DNA of 34,855 nucleotides, taken from the NCBI RefSeq assembly GCF_030457605.1, contig NZ_JAKDUR010000022.1, positions 1 to 34,855 on the forward strand, in the 5' to 3' direction. Positions 23,292-31,662 of the stretch are shown here, one piece after another. Position numbers and translations under genes: made by a program. Each line of letters opens with the position of its first letter. The first letter of the stretch is position 1. The stretch is from Halomonas sp. Lineage in GTDB: Bacteria; Pseudomonadota; Gammaproteobacteria; Pseudomonadales; Halomonadaceae. The notes under the pieces were generated by a model. The model searched no databases and was not told the origin of the DNA. It worked only from the letters and a program-made list of their open reading frames with translations.

Positions 23292-24152
23292 TCAGCCGAT
23301 CTTGTCCTGGGTCTTGTGTTCGAAATCGCTGGCGTCGTGGCGCTCCAGAAGCTGTTCGTGGGGTTCGCCGTTGGGTTTATTGACCATGCAGCCCCGCTTG
23401 ACCGCAGGCCGCTCGGCAATCTCGCGGGCCCAGCGCATGACGTGCTGATATTCCTGCGTCTGTAAAAACTCGGCAGCATCGTAAACACGGCCCAACGCGA
23501 GCTGGCCAAACCACGCCCAGTTGGCAATGTCGGCGATGCTGTAAGCGTCGCCGTTGAGGTAGCGGGTCTCGGCCAGCCGCCGATTGAGCACATCCAGCAG
23601 GCGCTTGGTCTCCATGGCATAACGGTCAATGGGATATTTGAGTGCTTCCGGCGCGTAGGCGTAAAAGTGCCCGAAGCCGCCGCCCACGAACGGCGCGCTG
23701 CCCATCTGCCAGAACAGCCAGTTTAGCGTTTCTGTACGCGCCGGGTGGGCGCTGGGCAATAGCGAGCCGAACTGCTCGGCAAGATAAAGCAGAATGGCGC
23801 CGGACTCGAATACGCGCACCGGCGGATGCTGGCCGTGGTCAAACAGTGCTGGAATCTTCGAATTGGGGTTGGCCTCGATAAAGCCACTGCCAAACTGCTC
23901 GCCCTCGCCGATGTCCACCAGCCAGGCGTCATACTCGGCGTCGTGACCCAGCGCCAGCAGTTCTTCAAACATGATGCCGGCCTTGACGCCGTTGGGTGTG
24001 GCCAGCGAATACAGCTGAAAACGATGCTTGCCCACGGACAGCGTCCTGTCGTGGGTGGCGCCGGCTGTGGGGCGGTTGGTGCCGGCAAATTTGCCGCCGT
24101 TACCGGCCTCCCATTGCCAGATGCGGGGCAGCGTGTAGGACGTATCGCTCAT
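23292..24152 (-). CDS. yghU: YghU-type glutathione S-transferase / disulfide-bond oxidoreductase
   Basis: This 286-aa Nu-class GST-like enzyme has glutathione-disulfide reductase activity in characterised homologs. The long N-terminal extension ending LPRIWQWEAGNGGKFAGTNRPTAGAT, the active-site Thr-Pro-Asn-Gly (T52-G55), the glutathione-binding segment NPNSKIPAL and ESGAILLYLAEQFG are present. The C-terminal all-helical domain carries RYLNGDAYSIADIANWAWFG. The length equals E. coli YghU (288 aa). It is divergent from the MOSC gene across 151 bp. Confidence 0.94.
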   Translation of the reverse strand: MSDTSYTLPRIWQWEAGNGGKFAGTNRPTAGATHDRTLSVGKHRFQLYSLATPNGVKAGIMFEELLALGHDAEYDAWLVDIGEGEQFGSGFIEANPNSKIPALFDHGQHPPVRVFESGAILLYLAEQFGSLLPSAHPARTETLNWLFWQMGSAPFVGGGFGHFYAYAPEALKYPIDRYAMETKRLLDVLNRRLAETRYLNGDAYSIADIANWAWFGQLALGRVYDAAEFLQTQEYQHVMRWAREIAERPAVKRGCMVNKPNGEPHEQLLERHDASDFEHKTQDKIG

Positions 24153-24303
24153 TGTATTCTCCTGTTGGGAAAGGCGGGTATCGGCGCCGGAGCTGTGGCC
24201 GGTAACGGGCGACGGGGTGCGGCGCCGTTAACCATCCGGCATAGCGTAGAGCAGCATTAAAGGCATAACATACGTCGGTAAAAGCCGCAAAAAAGGTCAG
24301 ACC

Positions 24304-25155
24304 GTGCGTATTGAACAGTTATATTGCTATCCGGTGAAATCGCTGCAGGGCATTGCCCTGGATGAGGCGCAGGTGACCGCGCGGGGGCTTGCAATGGACA
24401 GGATCTGGATGCTGGTGGATGCACAGCAGCGCTTTGTCACCCAGCGCCAGCGCCCGGCACTGGCGAGCGTGGGCGTGGCGCTGAGCGCGGAATCGCTGGT
24501 GCTTTCCCATGAGAGTTGTGCCCCATTGCACGTGCCGCTTGATCTGCCTGCGGGCAAGTTGCGTGTGGTCAGCGTCTGGAAAGATCACTGTAAGGCGTAC
24601 CCGGAAAGCGCTGATGTTTCGCGCTGGTTTGAAGCGGCGCTGGGCGAGCAGGGCCAGGGGCTTACGCTGGTACGCTTTGCACGGGAGTTTTCCCGCGCGG
24701 TGGAGCCGGACTTTCTGCACGGCGAAGCGGCGGATACGCATTTTGCTGACGGCTACCCGTTTCTGGTGACGAGCACCGGCTCCCTTGACCGGCTCAATGA
24801 GGCTCTCGCCGCGAACGGGCAGTCGCCGGTGCCGATGAGCCGTTTTCGCCCCAATATCGTGGTCAAAACCGCGGCCGGCTGGGAAGAAGACGGCTGGCAG
24901 ACGCTGCAAACCGCCGTAGGCACGCTTGCCTGGACGCTGCGCAAGCCCAGTCAGCGCTGCAAGATCACCACAATCGATCAGCGCACCGGAGCCATTACGG
25001 CCCCGGGCGAGCCGCTAAAAACCTTGCTCGCGCTCAACTCCCAGCCCCGCCTTAAAGGCGCGCACTTTGGTCAGAATGCCACGCTTGCGTGCGGCGAAGG
25101 TGAGCGGCTGCGGGTGGGCGATGCCGTTTACGCGCAAGGGAATGGGGCGGCATGA
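24304..25155 (+). CDS. MOSC-domain protein (YcbX-like, without ferredoxin domain)
   Basis: This 283-aa protein has an MOSC N-terminal beta-barrel (1-about 120, opening IEQLYCYPVKSLQGI) and an MOSC domain (about 140-275). The conserved cysteine C219 in KPSQRCKITTID is the expected molybdenum-cofactor ligand. YcbX-type proteins use Moco to reduce N-hydroxylated compounds. The ferredoxin domain that E. coli YcbX carries at its C-terminus is absent, so electrons must come from a separate partner. The start is GTG with AAGGTC upstream. Confidence 0.85.
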   Translation: MRIEQLYCYPVKSLQGIALDEAQVTARGLAMDRIWMLVDAQQRFVTQRQRPALASVGVALSAESLVLSHESCAPLHVPLDLPAGKLRVVSVWKDHCKAYPESADVSRWFEAALGEQGQGLTLVRFAREFSRAVEPDFLHGEAADTHFADGYPFLVTSTGSLDRLNEALAANGQSPVPMSRFRPNIVVKTAAGWEEDGWQTLQTAVGTLAWTLRKPSQRCKITTIDQRTGAITAPGEPLKTLLALNSQPRLKGAHFGQNATLACGEGERLRVGDAVYAQGNGAA

Positions 25156-25274
25156 GCTGCACTGTCTTGAGCGGGCTATCTTGATAAAGCCCCGTATTCG
25201 CTTCAGGATAGCTGTCCCTGACGACGTTCGTTAAAGAGCGTCATCGCTTCAATAAGGCTAACAGGAGTATTGGT

Positions 25275-25703
25275 ATGGATCGCAACGCAAGCGCACACTG
25301 GGAAGGCGGCATCAAGGACGGCCAGGGCACCGTATCAAGCGAGAGTGGCGTACTGGACGCCCGCCCGTACAACTTCAGCCAGCGTTTTGAAGATGCCAAG
25401 GGCACCAATCCCGAAGAGCTGATTGGCGCGGCTCACGCCAGTTGTTTCTCCATGGCGCTGTCGCTGGTGCTGGGTGAAGCGGGCTACACGGCTGACGCTA
25501 TTGATACTCAGGCGAAAGTGACCATCCAGGAGTGCGACGGCGGTTTTGAAATCCCGACCATCCACCTGGACGTGACGGCCACCGTGCCGGACGCTGATGA
25601 CGCCGCGTTCCAGAAAGCAGCGGAAGGCGCGAAGGAAGGCTGCCCGGTTTCCAAGCTGTTTAACGCCAACATCACCATGAACGCGACGCTGAAAAACGCG
25701 TAG
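25275..25703 (+). CDS. osmC: OsmC peroxiredoxin
   Basis: This 142-aa thiol peroxidase detoxifies organic hydroperoxides. The peroxidatic cysteine C57 in GAAHASCFSMAL and resolving C123 in EGCPVSKLF are intact, and the N-terminus ASAHWEGGIKDGQGTVSSESG is classical OsmC rather than Ohr. AGGAG lies upstream of the ATG. A terminator follows, so it is monocistronic. In other proteobacteria osmC is induced by osmotic and stationary-phase stress; no specific promoter could be assigned here. Confidence 0.95.
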   Translation: MDRNASAHWEGGIKDGQGTVSSESGVLDARPYNFSQRFEDAKGTNPEELIGAAHASCFSMALSLVLGEAGYTADAIDTQAKVTIQECDGGFEIPTIHLDVTATVPDADDAAFQKAAEGAKEGCPVSKLFNANITMNATLKNA

Positions 25704-25739
25704 GCGAGTGCCAATGCCGTCAAGCGGCGTTGAAGCAAC

Positions 25740-25768
25740 AAAGCCCTGATACGTTCAGGGCTTTTTTT
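25740..25768 (+). terminator. Intrinsic terminator after osmC
   Basis: A perfect 10-bp stem, AAAGCCCTGA (25740-25749) with TCAGGGCTTT (25755-25764), has a 5-nt loop. A T tract (25762-25768) overlaps and extends the 3' arm. It lies 37 bp past the osmC stop. Confidence 0.95.
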
Positions 25769-25937
25769 GTGTGCACACCACAGAGTGCCGGATAGCTACC
25801 GCTTTCAGTACAAAATGAGCGCACTGTCGTGCTAAGGTTTTACACATTTCCTTATCTCAGTATGACATTTGCCCGCTGATGCAGTGATAGCATCGGCGGG
25901 TGTCTGCTCTGGCACATGCCTTCAACGCTTACAACTC

Positions 25938-25942
25938 GGGAG
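25938..25942 (+). promoter_or_regulatory. Ribosome site deciding the motA GTG start
   Basis: GGGAG lies 5 nt before GTG 25948. The resulting product starts MDLATLIGL, the usual N-terminus of PomA-type proteins, whereas the longer frame from 25900 adds 16 residues. Confidence 0.65.
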
Positions 25943-25947
25943 TGGCC

Positions 25948-26742
25948 GTGGATCTCGCAACGCTAATTGGACTGGTAGGGGCAGCCGTGCTGGTCGGCGC
26001 GTCGGTGATTATGGGCACCTCTTCCGAGGTTTTCCTTAACCCGACGGGGCTTTTGCTGGTGGTGGGCGGCAGCCTGTTTGTGGTGCTGGCCAAGTTCAGC
26101 ATTACCCAGTTCAAGTTTGCCTTCAAGGCGGCAGCGCGAGCGTTCAAGTTTCAGCTGCCGGGCACCCAGGAGAGCATCGACGAGCTGATCGAGCTGTCCA
26201 AGCTGTCGCGCAAGCAGGGGCTTTTGGTGCTGGAAAGTCAGGAGGTCAATTCGCCGTTTCTGGCCAAGGGGCTACAGATGCTGGCGGATGGTTTCAGCGC
26301 TGAGATGATCCAGGAAATGATGGCCAAGGAACGCTTGTTGACCCTTGAGCGCAACGAAGCCGGCGGGCGGGTGTTTTCTGCCCTGGCCGAGGTGGCGCCG
26401 GCCATGGGGATGATCGGCACGCTGGTGGGGCTGGTGCAAATGCTGGCCAATATGGATGACCCGGCGAAAATCGGTCCGGCCATGGCGGTAGCGCTTTTGA
26501 CCACACTTTACGGGGCGATGATCGCCAATATGTTTGCCAGCCCGATTGCCGACAAACTGTGGCTGCGCATGAATCAGGAAGCCAAGATGCAGCAGCTGTG
26601 GATCGACGCGGTACTCGCCATCAAGGGCGACAAGAACCCGCGCGTGCTGGAGCAGATGCTGACGCTTTACCTGCCGCCGGAGAGTCGCGGCGGAGGAGAT
26701 GACGCCGACGCAGCGGCCAGGCCGTCCGGCGAGCAGGCCTAG
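25948..26742 (+). CDS. pomA: Flagellar stator protein MotA (PomA-like, probably Na+-type)
   Basis: This 264-aa inner-membrane protein forms the ion channel of the flagellar stator with the next gene. TM1 starts MDLATLIGLVGAAVLVGASV and TM2 is near 31-50. A large cytoplasmic loop follows. TM3 and TM4 carry the VAPAMGMIGTLVGLVQML and IGPAMAVALLTTLYGAMIAN motifs with their conserved prolines. The pattern matches Vibrio PomA (253 aa) better than E. coli MotA (295 aa). No other flagellar gene is present, as is common for stator pairs. The gene lies 2 bp from motB. Confidence 0.88.
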   Translation: MDLATLIGLVGAAVLVGASVIMGTSSEVFLNPTGLLLVVGGSLFVVLAKFSITQFKFAFKAAARAFKFQLPGTQESIDELIELSKLSRKQGLLVLESQEVNSPFLAKGLQMLADGFSAEMIQEMMAKERLLTLERNEAGGRVFSALAEVAPAMGMIGTLVGLVQMLANMDDPAKIGPAMAVALLTTLYGAMIANMFASPIADKLWLRMNQEAKMQQLWIDAVLAIKGDKNPRVLEQMLTLYLPPESRGGGDDADAAARPSGEQA

Positions 26743-26744
26743 GC

Positions 26745-27632
26745 ATGAGCAACAAGCCTTCTTCGGTAATTCCGCAGTGGATGATTACCTATGCGGATCT
26801 CATGTCACTGTTACTGTGCTTTTTCGTGCTGCTGCTGTCATTTTCCGAAATCGACGCGGAGAAGTTCCGCCGTATTGCCGGCGAACTTTCTCAGGCCTTC
26901 GGCGTGCAGCGCGACATCGAAGCCATGCAGATTCCCAAGGGTACCAGTGCGGCGTTGGATAAGTTCTCCCCTGCGGTGCCCGACCACACGTTGCTGGATG
27001 AAATTCGCCAGCGTTCCATGGAGGAGCGGTCCCAGCTTGAAGCGATGCGCCAGATGCTGGAAGCCCGCCGGCGCCAGCCAACCATGGACGTAGCACGTGA
27101 GGTAAAAAAGCTGCTGGAAGCGTCAGGCAATAACGAGGTCACTCAGGTGGAGGTTGACGGCTTTCGCGTGGTGATCCGGATTGAAGAGAAAGGCACCTTC
27201 ATGTCCGGTTCCGACCGGGTGACGGGTTCTTTCGAGGCGTTGCTTGAGGAGATGTCCGACGTGTTTGCCGGTCTGCCCGGCACGATTTCCATTGATGGCC
27301 ACACCGATAATGTTCCCATTCATACGTCGCGTTTTCACAGCAACTGGGATTTATCTGCGCTGCGTGCCGCGTCGGTGGCCAATATTCTGCAGCAGAACGA
27401 AGCGCTGGAGCCCCGGCGGCTGGTGGTGCAGGGGTTTGCCGCGACCAATCCGCGTGCCACCAACGATACCGCGGCCGGCCGAGCGAAAAACCGCCGGGTG
27501 GAAATCACCATCGATTTAAGCGAGGCCACCGAAGAGCGCGGTAGCCGCAATCTGGAAACGCTGCGTAAACCGCAAGCGCCACCAGGGGCCGCGCAGCCGT
27601 CGCCCGGTGACGCAGACGCCACCGCCGGTTAA
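26745..27632 (+). CDS. pomB: Flagellar stator protein MotB (PomB-like)
   Basis: This 295-aa single-TM protein anchors the stator to peptidoglycan. The TM helix ADLMSLLLCFFVLLLSFSE (17-35) holds the ion-binding Asp D18 and resembles Vibrio PomB closely, including the following SFSEIDAEKFRRIAGEL. An OmpA-like peptidoglycan-binding domain spans about 165-270, with SIDGHTDNVPI and the NRRVEITI motif. Na+ specificity is inferred from similarity to PomB. The last 4 bp overlap the convergent Nudix gene. Confidence 0.92.
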   Translation: MSNKPSSVIPQWMITYADLMSLLLCFFVLLLSFSEIDAEKFRRIAGELSQAFGVQRDIEAMQIPKGTSAALDKFSPAVPDHTLLDEIRQRSMEERSQLEAMRQMLEARRRQPTMDVAREVKKLLEASGNNEVTQVEVDGFRVVIRIEEKGTFMSGSDRVTGSFEALLEEMSDVFAGLPGTISIDGHTDNVPIHTSRFHSNWDLSALRAASVANILQQNEALEPRRLVVQGFAATNPRATNDTAAGRAKNRRVEITIDLSEATEERGSRNLETLRKPQAPPGAAQPSPGDADATAG

Positions 27633-28249
27633 CGCGCCGTACGGAGCGCCGGATGCTCTCGCAGCACGCCTGCAGGGCGGCGGGAAAGGTCGATATCCAT
27701 GCCCAGCCCTTCGGCCAGCAGTTCGACCAGCATCATGGCTGAGAGCCCCCATATCACGTAATCATCCACGCGATAGCTGGGCACATACCAGATACGGCCA
27801 TCGGCATTAATCACATCGGTATGGGTACGCCGGTCGTCGAGAAAATACGTCAGCGGCACCTCAAAAATGGCGTCCAGCTCGTCGGGCGCCGCCCTGAGCG
27901 GCAAATCCGGGGGAATCACGCCCACCCAGGGCGTGACCTGCAGGCCGTGCAGCGAGATCACGTCAGACAGTCGCCCTACTGGCTGCACCTGAGCGGGAGG
28001 CAGCGCAATCTCTTCCTCGGCCTCGCGCAGCGCGGTAGCGTACAGGTCATGATCACCGGGATCGCGCTTGCCGCCGGGAAACGCCACCTGGCCGCGGTGG
28101 GTTGTCAGATGGCGTGCCCGGCGCGTAAACAGAAGCGTTGGCGTTGCGCGGTTGACGATGGGTAGCAGCACAGCCGCCTGAGGCAGGGCCAAATGGGTCA
28201 GCGTATGCGGGCGGTGCGCTTGCAGCCGTTCGTGCAGGGTGTCGAGCAT
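27629..28249 (-). CDS. nudL: Nudix hydrolase, CoA pyrophosphatase (NudL/YeaB)
   Basis: This 206-aa enzyme would hydrolyse CoA and CoA derivatives to 4'-phosphopantetheine and 3',5'-ADP. The NudL-specific motif LLFTRRARHLTTHRGQVAFPGG precedes the Nudix box G60-x-x-x-x-x...REAEEE (75-80). Length and domain order match E. coli NudL (192 aa). It is 5 bp downstream of the small NIF3-like gene, so the two form an operon. Confidence 0.92.
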   Translation of the reverse strand: MLDTLHERLQAHRPHTLTHLALPQAAVLLPIVNRATPTLLFTRRARHLTTHRGQVAFPGGKRDPGDHDLYATALREAEEEIALPPAQVQPVGRLSDVISLHGLQVTPWVGVIPPDLPLRAAPDELDAIFEVPLTYFLDDRRTHTDVINADGRIWYVPSYRVDDYVIWGLSAMMLVELLAEGLGMDIDLSRRPAGVLREHPALRTAR

Positions 28250-28254
28250 GGTGT

Positions 28255-28566
28255 TTATATCTCGGCCAGCTGCCAGATATCGTAGGCCGGCTCCTCATAC
28301 GGGTGTGCGAGCCGGAGTGCGGCCACGGCGGCATGAATCTGCTCGTCGTGGCAGACAAGCTCCACCTTTAATTCATCAACGTGCGCCAGCGCGTCAATAT
28401 CGCCGATATGCGGCTCGGCGCCTGCCAGGGGGCGGAACTGCCCGGTACCGCGGGTTTGAAAACAACACGCTTCGTAGTGGCCCAGGCGTCCTGCACCGGT
28501 TTCAAATATGGCTTCCTTGACGCTTTCTGCGGCGTCAACCGGAACAAAAAATGCAAGCTTGTACAT
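28255..28566 (-). CDS. Stand-alone NIF3/YqfO insert-domain protein
   Basis: This 103-aa single-domain protein resembles the PII/CutA-like domain inserted in Bacillus YqfO and other NIF3-family proteins. It has the opening YKLAFFVPVDAAESVKEAIFETGAG, the middle FRPLAGAEPHIG and the end AHPYEEPAYDIW. It lacks the flanking NIF3 metal-binding halves. It is the first gene of a two-gene operon with nudL. The function is unknown. AGGTTTTATGT upstream gives a moderate ribosome site. Confidence 0.82.
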   Translation of the reverse strand: MYKLAFFVPVDAAESVKEAIFETGAGRLGHYEACCFQTRGTGQFRPLAGAEPHIGDIDALAHVDELKVELVCHDEQIHAAVAALRLAHPYEEPAYDIWQLAEI

Positions 28567-28692
28567 AAAACCTCCAACGCGTGATGATAAACCACGCTAT
28601 CTTGCCAATTAGTTCATGCCAAAGGCGAAATGCCTGCGGGGCACCAGGTATTGCGTTCAATAGGCGCGTAAAACACTGTGCTTAAGGCCATA

Positions 28693-28711
28693 ACATGCGA
28701 CAATGTATGTA
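28693..28711. promoter_or_regulatory. Candidate operator upstream of the tolC-like gene
   Basis: ACAT (28693-28696) and ATGTATGTA (28703-28711) form a loose inverted repeat 85-103 bp upstream of the start. The same 9-mer occurs at 30312-30320 before the adaptor gene. It resembles TetR/AcrR-type sites of RND efflux operons, but no such regulator gene is in the window. Confidence 0.35.
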
Positions 28712-28795
28712 AAGTGCCGTCAGGTAAAATGCCGCCATGTGCACAATAATGGCATGTATAGCCTTTTATGACCGATTTGTAACGAGGAACACGCG

Positions 28796-30241
28796 ATGCT
28801 GCGACAGCCCCTTTCTTCTGCCCTGATTCTGGCGCGCCGTGCGCTTTTGCCCACGCTGGTGGCAGCGGCGTGGGCGACGCCTGCGTGGTCGGCGGATTTG
28901 TTGACCATTACCCGGGACGCGCTGGACAACAACGCCGCGCTGGGGTCTGCCCAGGCGGTCACGCGCAGCACCAGGGCCGCCCGGGATGCCGAGCAGGGTA
29001 ACCTGCTGCCGCAGATTAACGCCCAGGGCAACGTGGCCCACAGCGAACAGTTCGAGCGCCAGACCCACCAGGGGCAGGCCGGCGTTACCGCTGGTTCGCA
29101 GGATGACAGTGTCAATAGCGTCAGCGTGACGCTGGAAGCCACTCAGGCGTTGTTCGATGCCATTAACAGCCGTGAAGTTACCAAGGCCGAGCGCCAGATT
29201 GATCAGCAGATGTATCAGTTGGCCGCAACGGAGCAGGATGTACTCATCAACGTGGCTTCGGCCTATTTTGAAATCCTGCGCGCCCACGAGATTCTTGAAG
29301 CACGCCGGGCTCAGGAGCGCGCCATCGGGCGTCAGCTGGAACAGGCCCAGGAACAGTTTGATGTCGGGTTGATCGCGATTACCGAGGTGGAAGAAGCGCA
29401 GGCGCGGTTTGACCAGTCCCGGGCGGAGCGCATTGCCGCGCAAAGCGACCTGCAGGTCAGCTTTGAAGCCCTTGAGCGCTTGACCGGAAAACGTTACACA
29501 AGCATTGATGCGCTCGGCGAAGACGTGCCCATTCAGCCGCCGAAGCCCAACAACCGCCAGAGTTGGGTAGAGCTGGCGGTGGAAAAGAATCCTACGGTAT
29601 TGGCCAGCCAGGCAGGCGTTGGGGTCAGCCGGAGCAACGTGGATATTGCCCGTGCCAACCGGCTCCCGACGGTCAACGCCTTTGCCAACTATAACTACGA
29701 CGACAACGATGCCGACGGTGTGGACGACTATAATGCCGACGGCCAGGTGGGCGTTCAGGTAAGTCTGCCCATCTATACCGGCGGTACCACCACGGCAACG
29801 ATTCGCCAGAACACCTATCTGCTGGAATCCAGCCAGTACGATTTTGAAGACCAGCGCCGCGACACGGTTCAGCAGGTGCGCTCGCGCTATACCCAGGTCA
29901 GCAACAACGTGTCCACCGTTGAAGCCCGCCGTCAGGCGATCGTGTCCAATCAGAGCGCACTGGATGCTACCCGCGCCGGCTACGAGGTGGGTACGCGTAA
30001 TATTGTTGATGTGCTCAACGCCGAACAAAACCTCTATAACGCCATGGCCGACTACGCCAGCGCTCGCTACGACTATGTAATTAACCTGCTTGCGCTGCGC
30101 CAGCAGGCGGGTGTGCTTGATGTCGCCGCGCTGGAAAAGGTCAACGACTGGCTGGGGGATGAAAACGTCAGCTTTACGCTGCCGGAAGAAGGTGGCGACA
30201 GCGTTACCCAAATTGGCCAACGCCCGACGCCGGGGCCGTAA
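28796..30241 (+). CDS. tolC: TolC-family outer-membrane channel protein
   Basis: This 481-aa outer-membrane and periplasmic tunnel works with the next two genes as a tripartite pump or, by its broader family, with several export systems. The signal peptide spans about 1-32 (ending AWSA). Two OEP repeats follow: residues 40-230 with LLPQINAQGNVAHSE and the 160-175 segment EVTKAERQIDQQMYQL, and a second repeat from 270 to 440 with YDFEDQRRDTVQQVRSRY and AGYEVGTRNIVDVLNAEQNLYNA. GAGGAA precedes the ATG. It heads the operon; 131 bp separate it from the adaptor gene, with a probable extra promoter between. Confidence 0.9.
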   Translation: MLRQPLSSALILARRALLPTLVAAAWATPAWSADLLTITRDALDNNAALGSAQAVTRSTRAARDAEQGNLLPQINAQGNVAHSEQFERQTHQGQAGVTAGSQDDSVNSVSVTLEATQALFDAINSREVTKAERQIDQQMYQLAATEQDVLINVASAYFEILRAHEILEARRAQERAIGRQLEQAQEQFDVGLIAITEVEEAQARFDQSRAERIAAQSDLQVSFEALERLTGKRYTSIDALGEDVPIQPPKPNNRQSWVELAVEKNPTVLASQAGVGVSRSNVDIARANRLPTVNAFANYNYDDNDADGVDDYNADGQVGVQVSLPIYTGGTTTATIRQNTYLLESSQYDFEDQRRDTVQQVRSRYTQVSNNVSTVEARRQAIVSNQSALDATRAGYEVGTRNIVDVLNAEQNLYNAMADYASARYDYVINLLALRQQAGVLDVAALEKVNDWLGDENVSFTLPEEGGDSVTQIGQRPTPGP

Positions 30242-30302
30242 GGCAAATACCCATCATGTCTCGGCCGTCAGCAGTCACAGGCCGATTATAGACGCCTTAT
30301 TA

Positions 30303-30332
30303 TTTACATTCATGTATGTATGGTTGTAGGCT
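30303..30332 (+). promoter_or_regulatory. Candidate promoter with overlapping palindromic operator
   Basis: TTTACA (30303-30308), an 18-nt spacer and TAGGCT (30327-30332) form a sigma-70-like promoter with a weak -10. A near-perfect palindrome TACAT-TC-ATGTA (30305-30316), extended as ATGTATGTA to 30320, overlaps the -35 box. This looks like the AcrR/SmeT-type TetR operator arrangement and would repress the adaptor and pump genes. Confidence 0.45.
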
Positions 30333-30372
30333 TTGCCCATTCTGTCAGGGCGTTAACGGATAAAAGGACATC

Positions 30373-31662
30373 ATGAAAACGACGTTGAGTAGAGTCAGCC
30401 GCCTGGTGCTGGCCATGGGGGTTGGCGTGCTGCTGGCTGCCTGTGGTGAAGAGCAGCCGGCGCAGGGTGGCAGCGAGCAGCAGAGCAAGCCACGCCCGAT
30501 AGAAGTGGCGACCCTTGAGCGCCAGGATATTGCGATGGATAAATCCTATCCGTCGCTTCTGCGCAGCGATGAGGAAGTGACACTGGTGGCGCGGGTATCC
30601 GGCCTTCTGGAAAAAAAACTGTTTGAGCCGGGCGAAATGGTCGAAAAGGGCGATACGCTCTACCAGATCGAGCCTGATCGCTATCAGACGGCAGTGAACC
30701 AGCGTCAGGCCGATCTGGAAAGTGCCCGTGCCGAGCTGTCGCGCGCCCAGCGTGATGCCCAGCGTTTTGAGCGTTTGCTGAGCCAGAACTCCGTGAGCCG
30801 CCAGCAGTACGATCAGGCACTGGCTGACCGGCGCGTGGCCCAGGCAAGCGTTGCCCAGGCCTCAGCGGCACTGGAAAGTGCCCAGATCGACCTGAACTAT
30901 GCCGAGGTACAAGCGCCGGTGTCGGGAATGATCAGCCTGAGCATGATCAACGTCGGCAATCTGGTGACGTCAGGTACGGAGCTTGCCACCATCACGCCCA
31001 TTGATCCGCTGGACGTACGCTTTCAGCTGCCCCAGCGCGACGCCTTTGAACTGCGTCGCCAGCTGAGCGAAAGCACCGACATCAACGATATTCGTGCTTC
31101 GCTTGAGCTGCCGGACGGCGCTACCCGGCTGACGGGGCATCTGGACTTTCTCGGCGCCAGAGTAGACAAGGGCACCAGTACCGTACAGGCCAACGCCAGC
31201 TTTGAAAATCCGGATGGCAGCGTGCTGCCCGGCCAATACGTGCGTGTCCATATAGAAGGGCTCAAGCGCTATGACGTGCTGGCGGTGCCGGAAATTGCCC
31301 TGACCCAGGGGCTGATGGGGCCGCAAGTGTTCGTGCTGGACGAGGACAATGCGGCGCGTGCGCGTACCGTGGAGCTTGGCGAACTGGCCGGCCCCTGGCA
31401 GGTGTTGCTGGATGGCGTAAAACCCGGCGACCGGGTCGTTGTGGGTGATCCGGCCGGGCTCAAGCCGGGCATGCCGATCAAGCCCCGTCCGTTTGACGGC
31501 GATGCGGCGGCACTGATGGAACAGGCCCAGGAAGAAAAGCAGGCCCAGCAGAAACAAAAGCAGCAGGCACAGCAAAAGCCGCAAGCGCAGGGCAAAGGCG
31601 CCAATAAGTCACCCGATTCCAACGAGTCTTCAGCCGCGTCGGGTGAAGAGGACGCGTCGTAA
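30373..31662 (+). CDS. RND efflux periplasmic adaptor lipoprotein (AcrA/MexA family)
   Basis: This 429-aa membrane fusion protein links pump and TolC channel. A lipoprotein signal ends at LAAC with lipidated C24. The lipoyl/hairpin part spans about 60-200: EKGDTLYQIEPDRYQTAV, a long coiled-coil, and NYAEVQAPVSGMISLSMINVG. A beta-barrel and membrane-proximal domain follow. The C-terminus (about 380-429) is a Gln/Lys-rich then acidic tail unlike the compact end of AcrA. Its stop overlaps the pump start (TAATG), so translation is coupled. Confidence 0.94.
   Translation: MKTTLSRVSRLVLAMGVGVLLAACGEEQPAQGGSEQQSKPRPIEVATLERQDIAMDKSYPSLLRSDEEVTLVARVSGLLEKKLFEPGEMVEKGDTLYQIEPDRYQTAVNQRQADLESARAELSRAQRDAQRFERLLSQNSVSRQQYDQALADRRVAQASVAQASAALESAQIDLNYAEVQAPVSGMISLSMINVGNLVTSGTELATITPIDPLDVRFQLPQRDAFELRRQLSESTDINDIRASLELPDGATRLTGHLDFLGARVDKGTSTVQANASFENPDGSVLPGQYVRVHIEGLKRYDVLAVPEIALTQGLMGPQVFVLDEDNAARARTVELGELAGPWQVLLDGVKPGDRVVVGDPAGLKPGMPIKPRPFDGDAAALMEQAQEEKQAQQKQKQQAQQKPQAQGKGANKSPDSNESSAASGEEDAS

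Noticed and set aside
28766..30220. 484-aa minus-strand open frame opposite the tolC-like gene
   Set aside because: It is an antisense shadow. The plus strand has a signal peptide, a ribosome site and TolC motifs.
30261..30285. Hairpin TCGGCC-N13-GGCCGA as a terminator after the tolC-like gene
   Set aside because: The 6-bp stem has a 13-nt loop and no U tract, so at most it is a weak attenuator.
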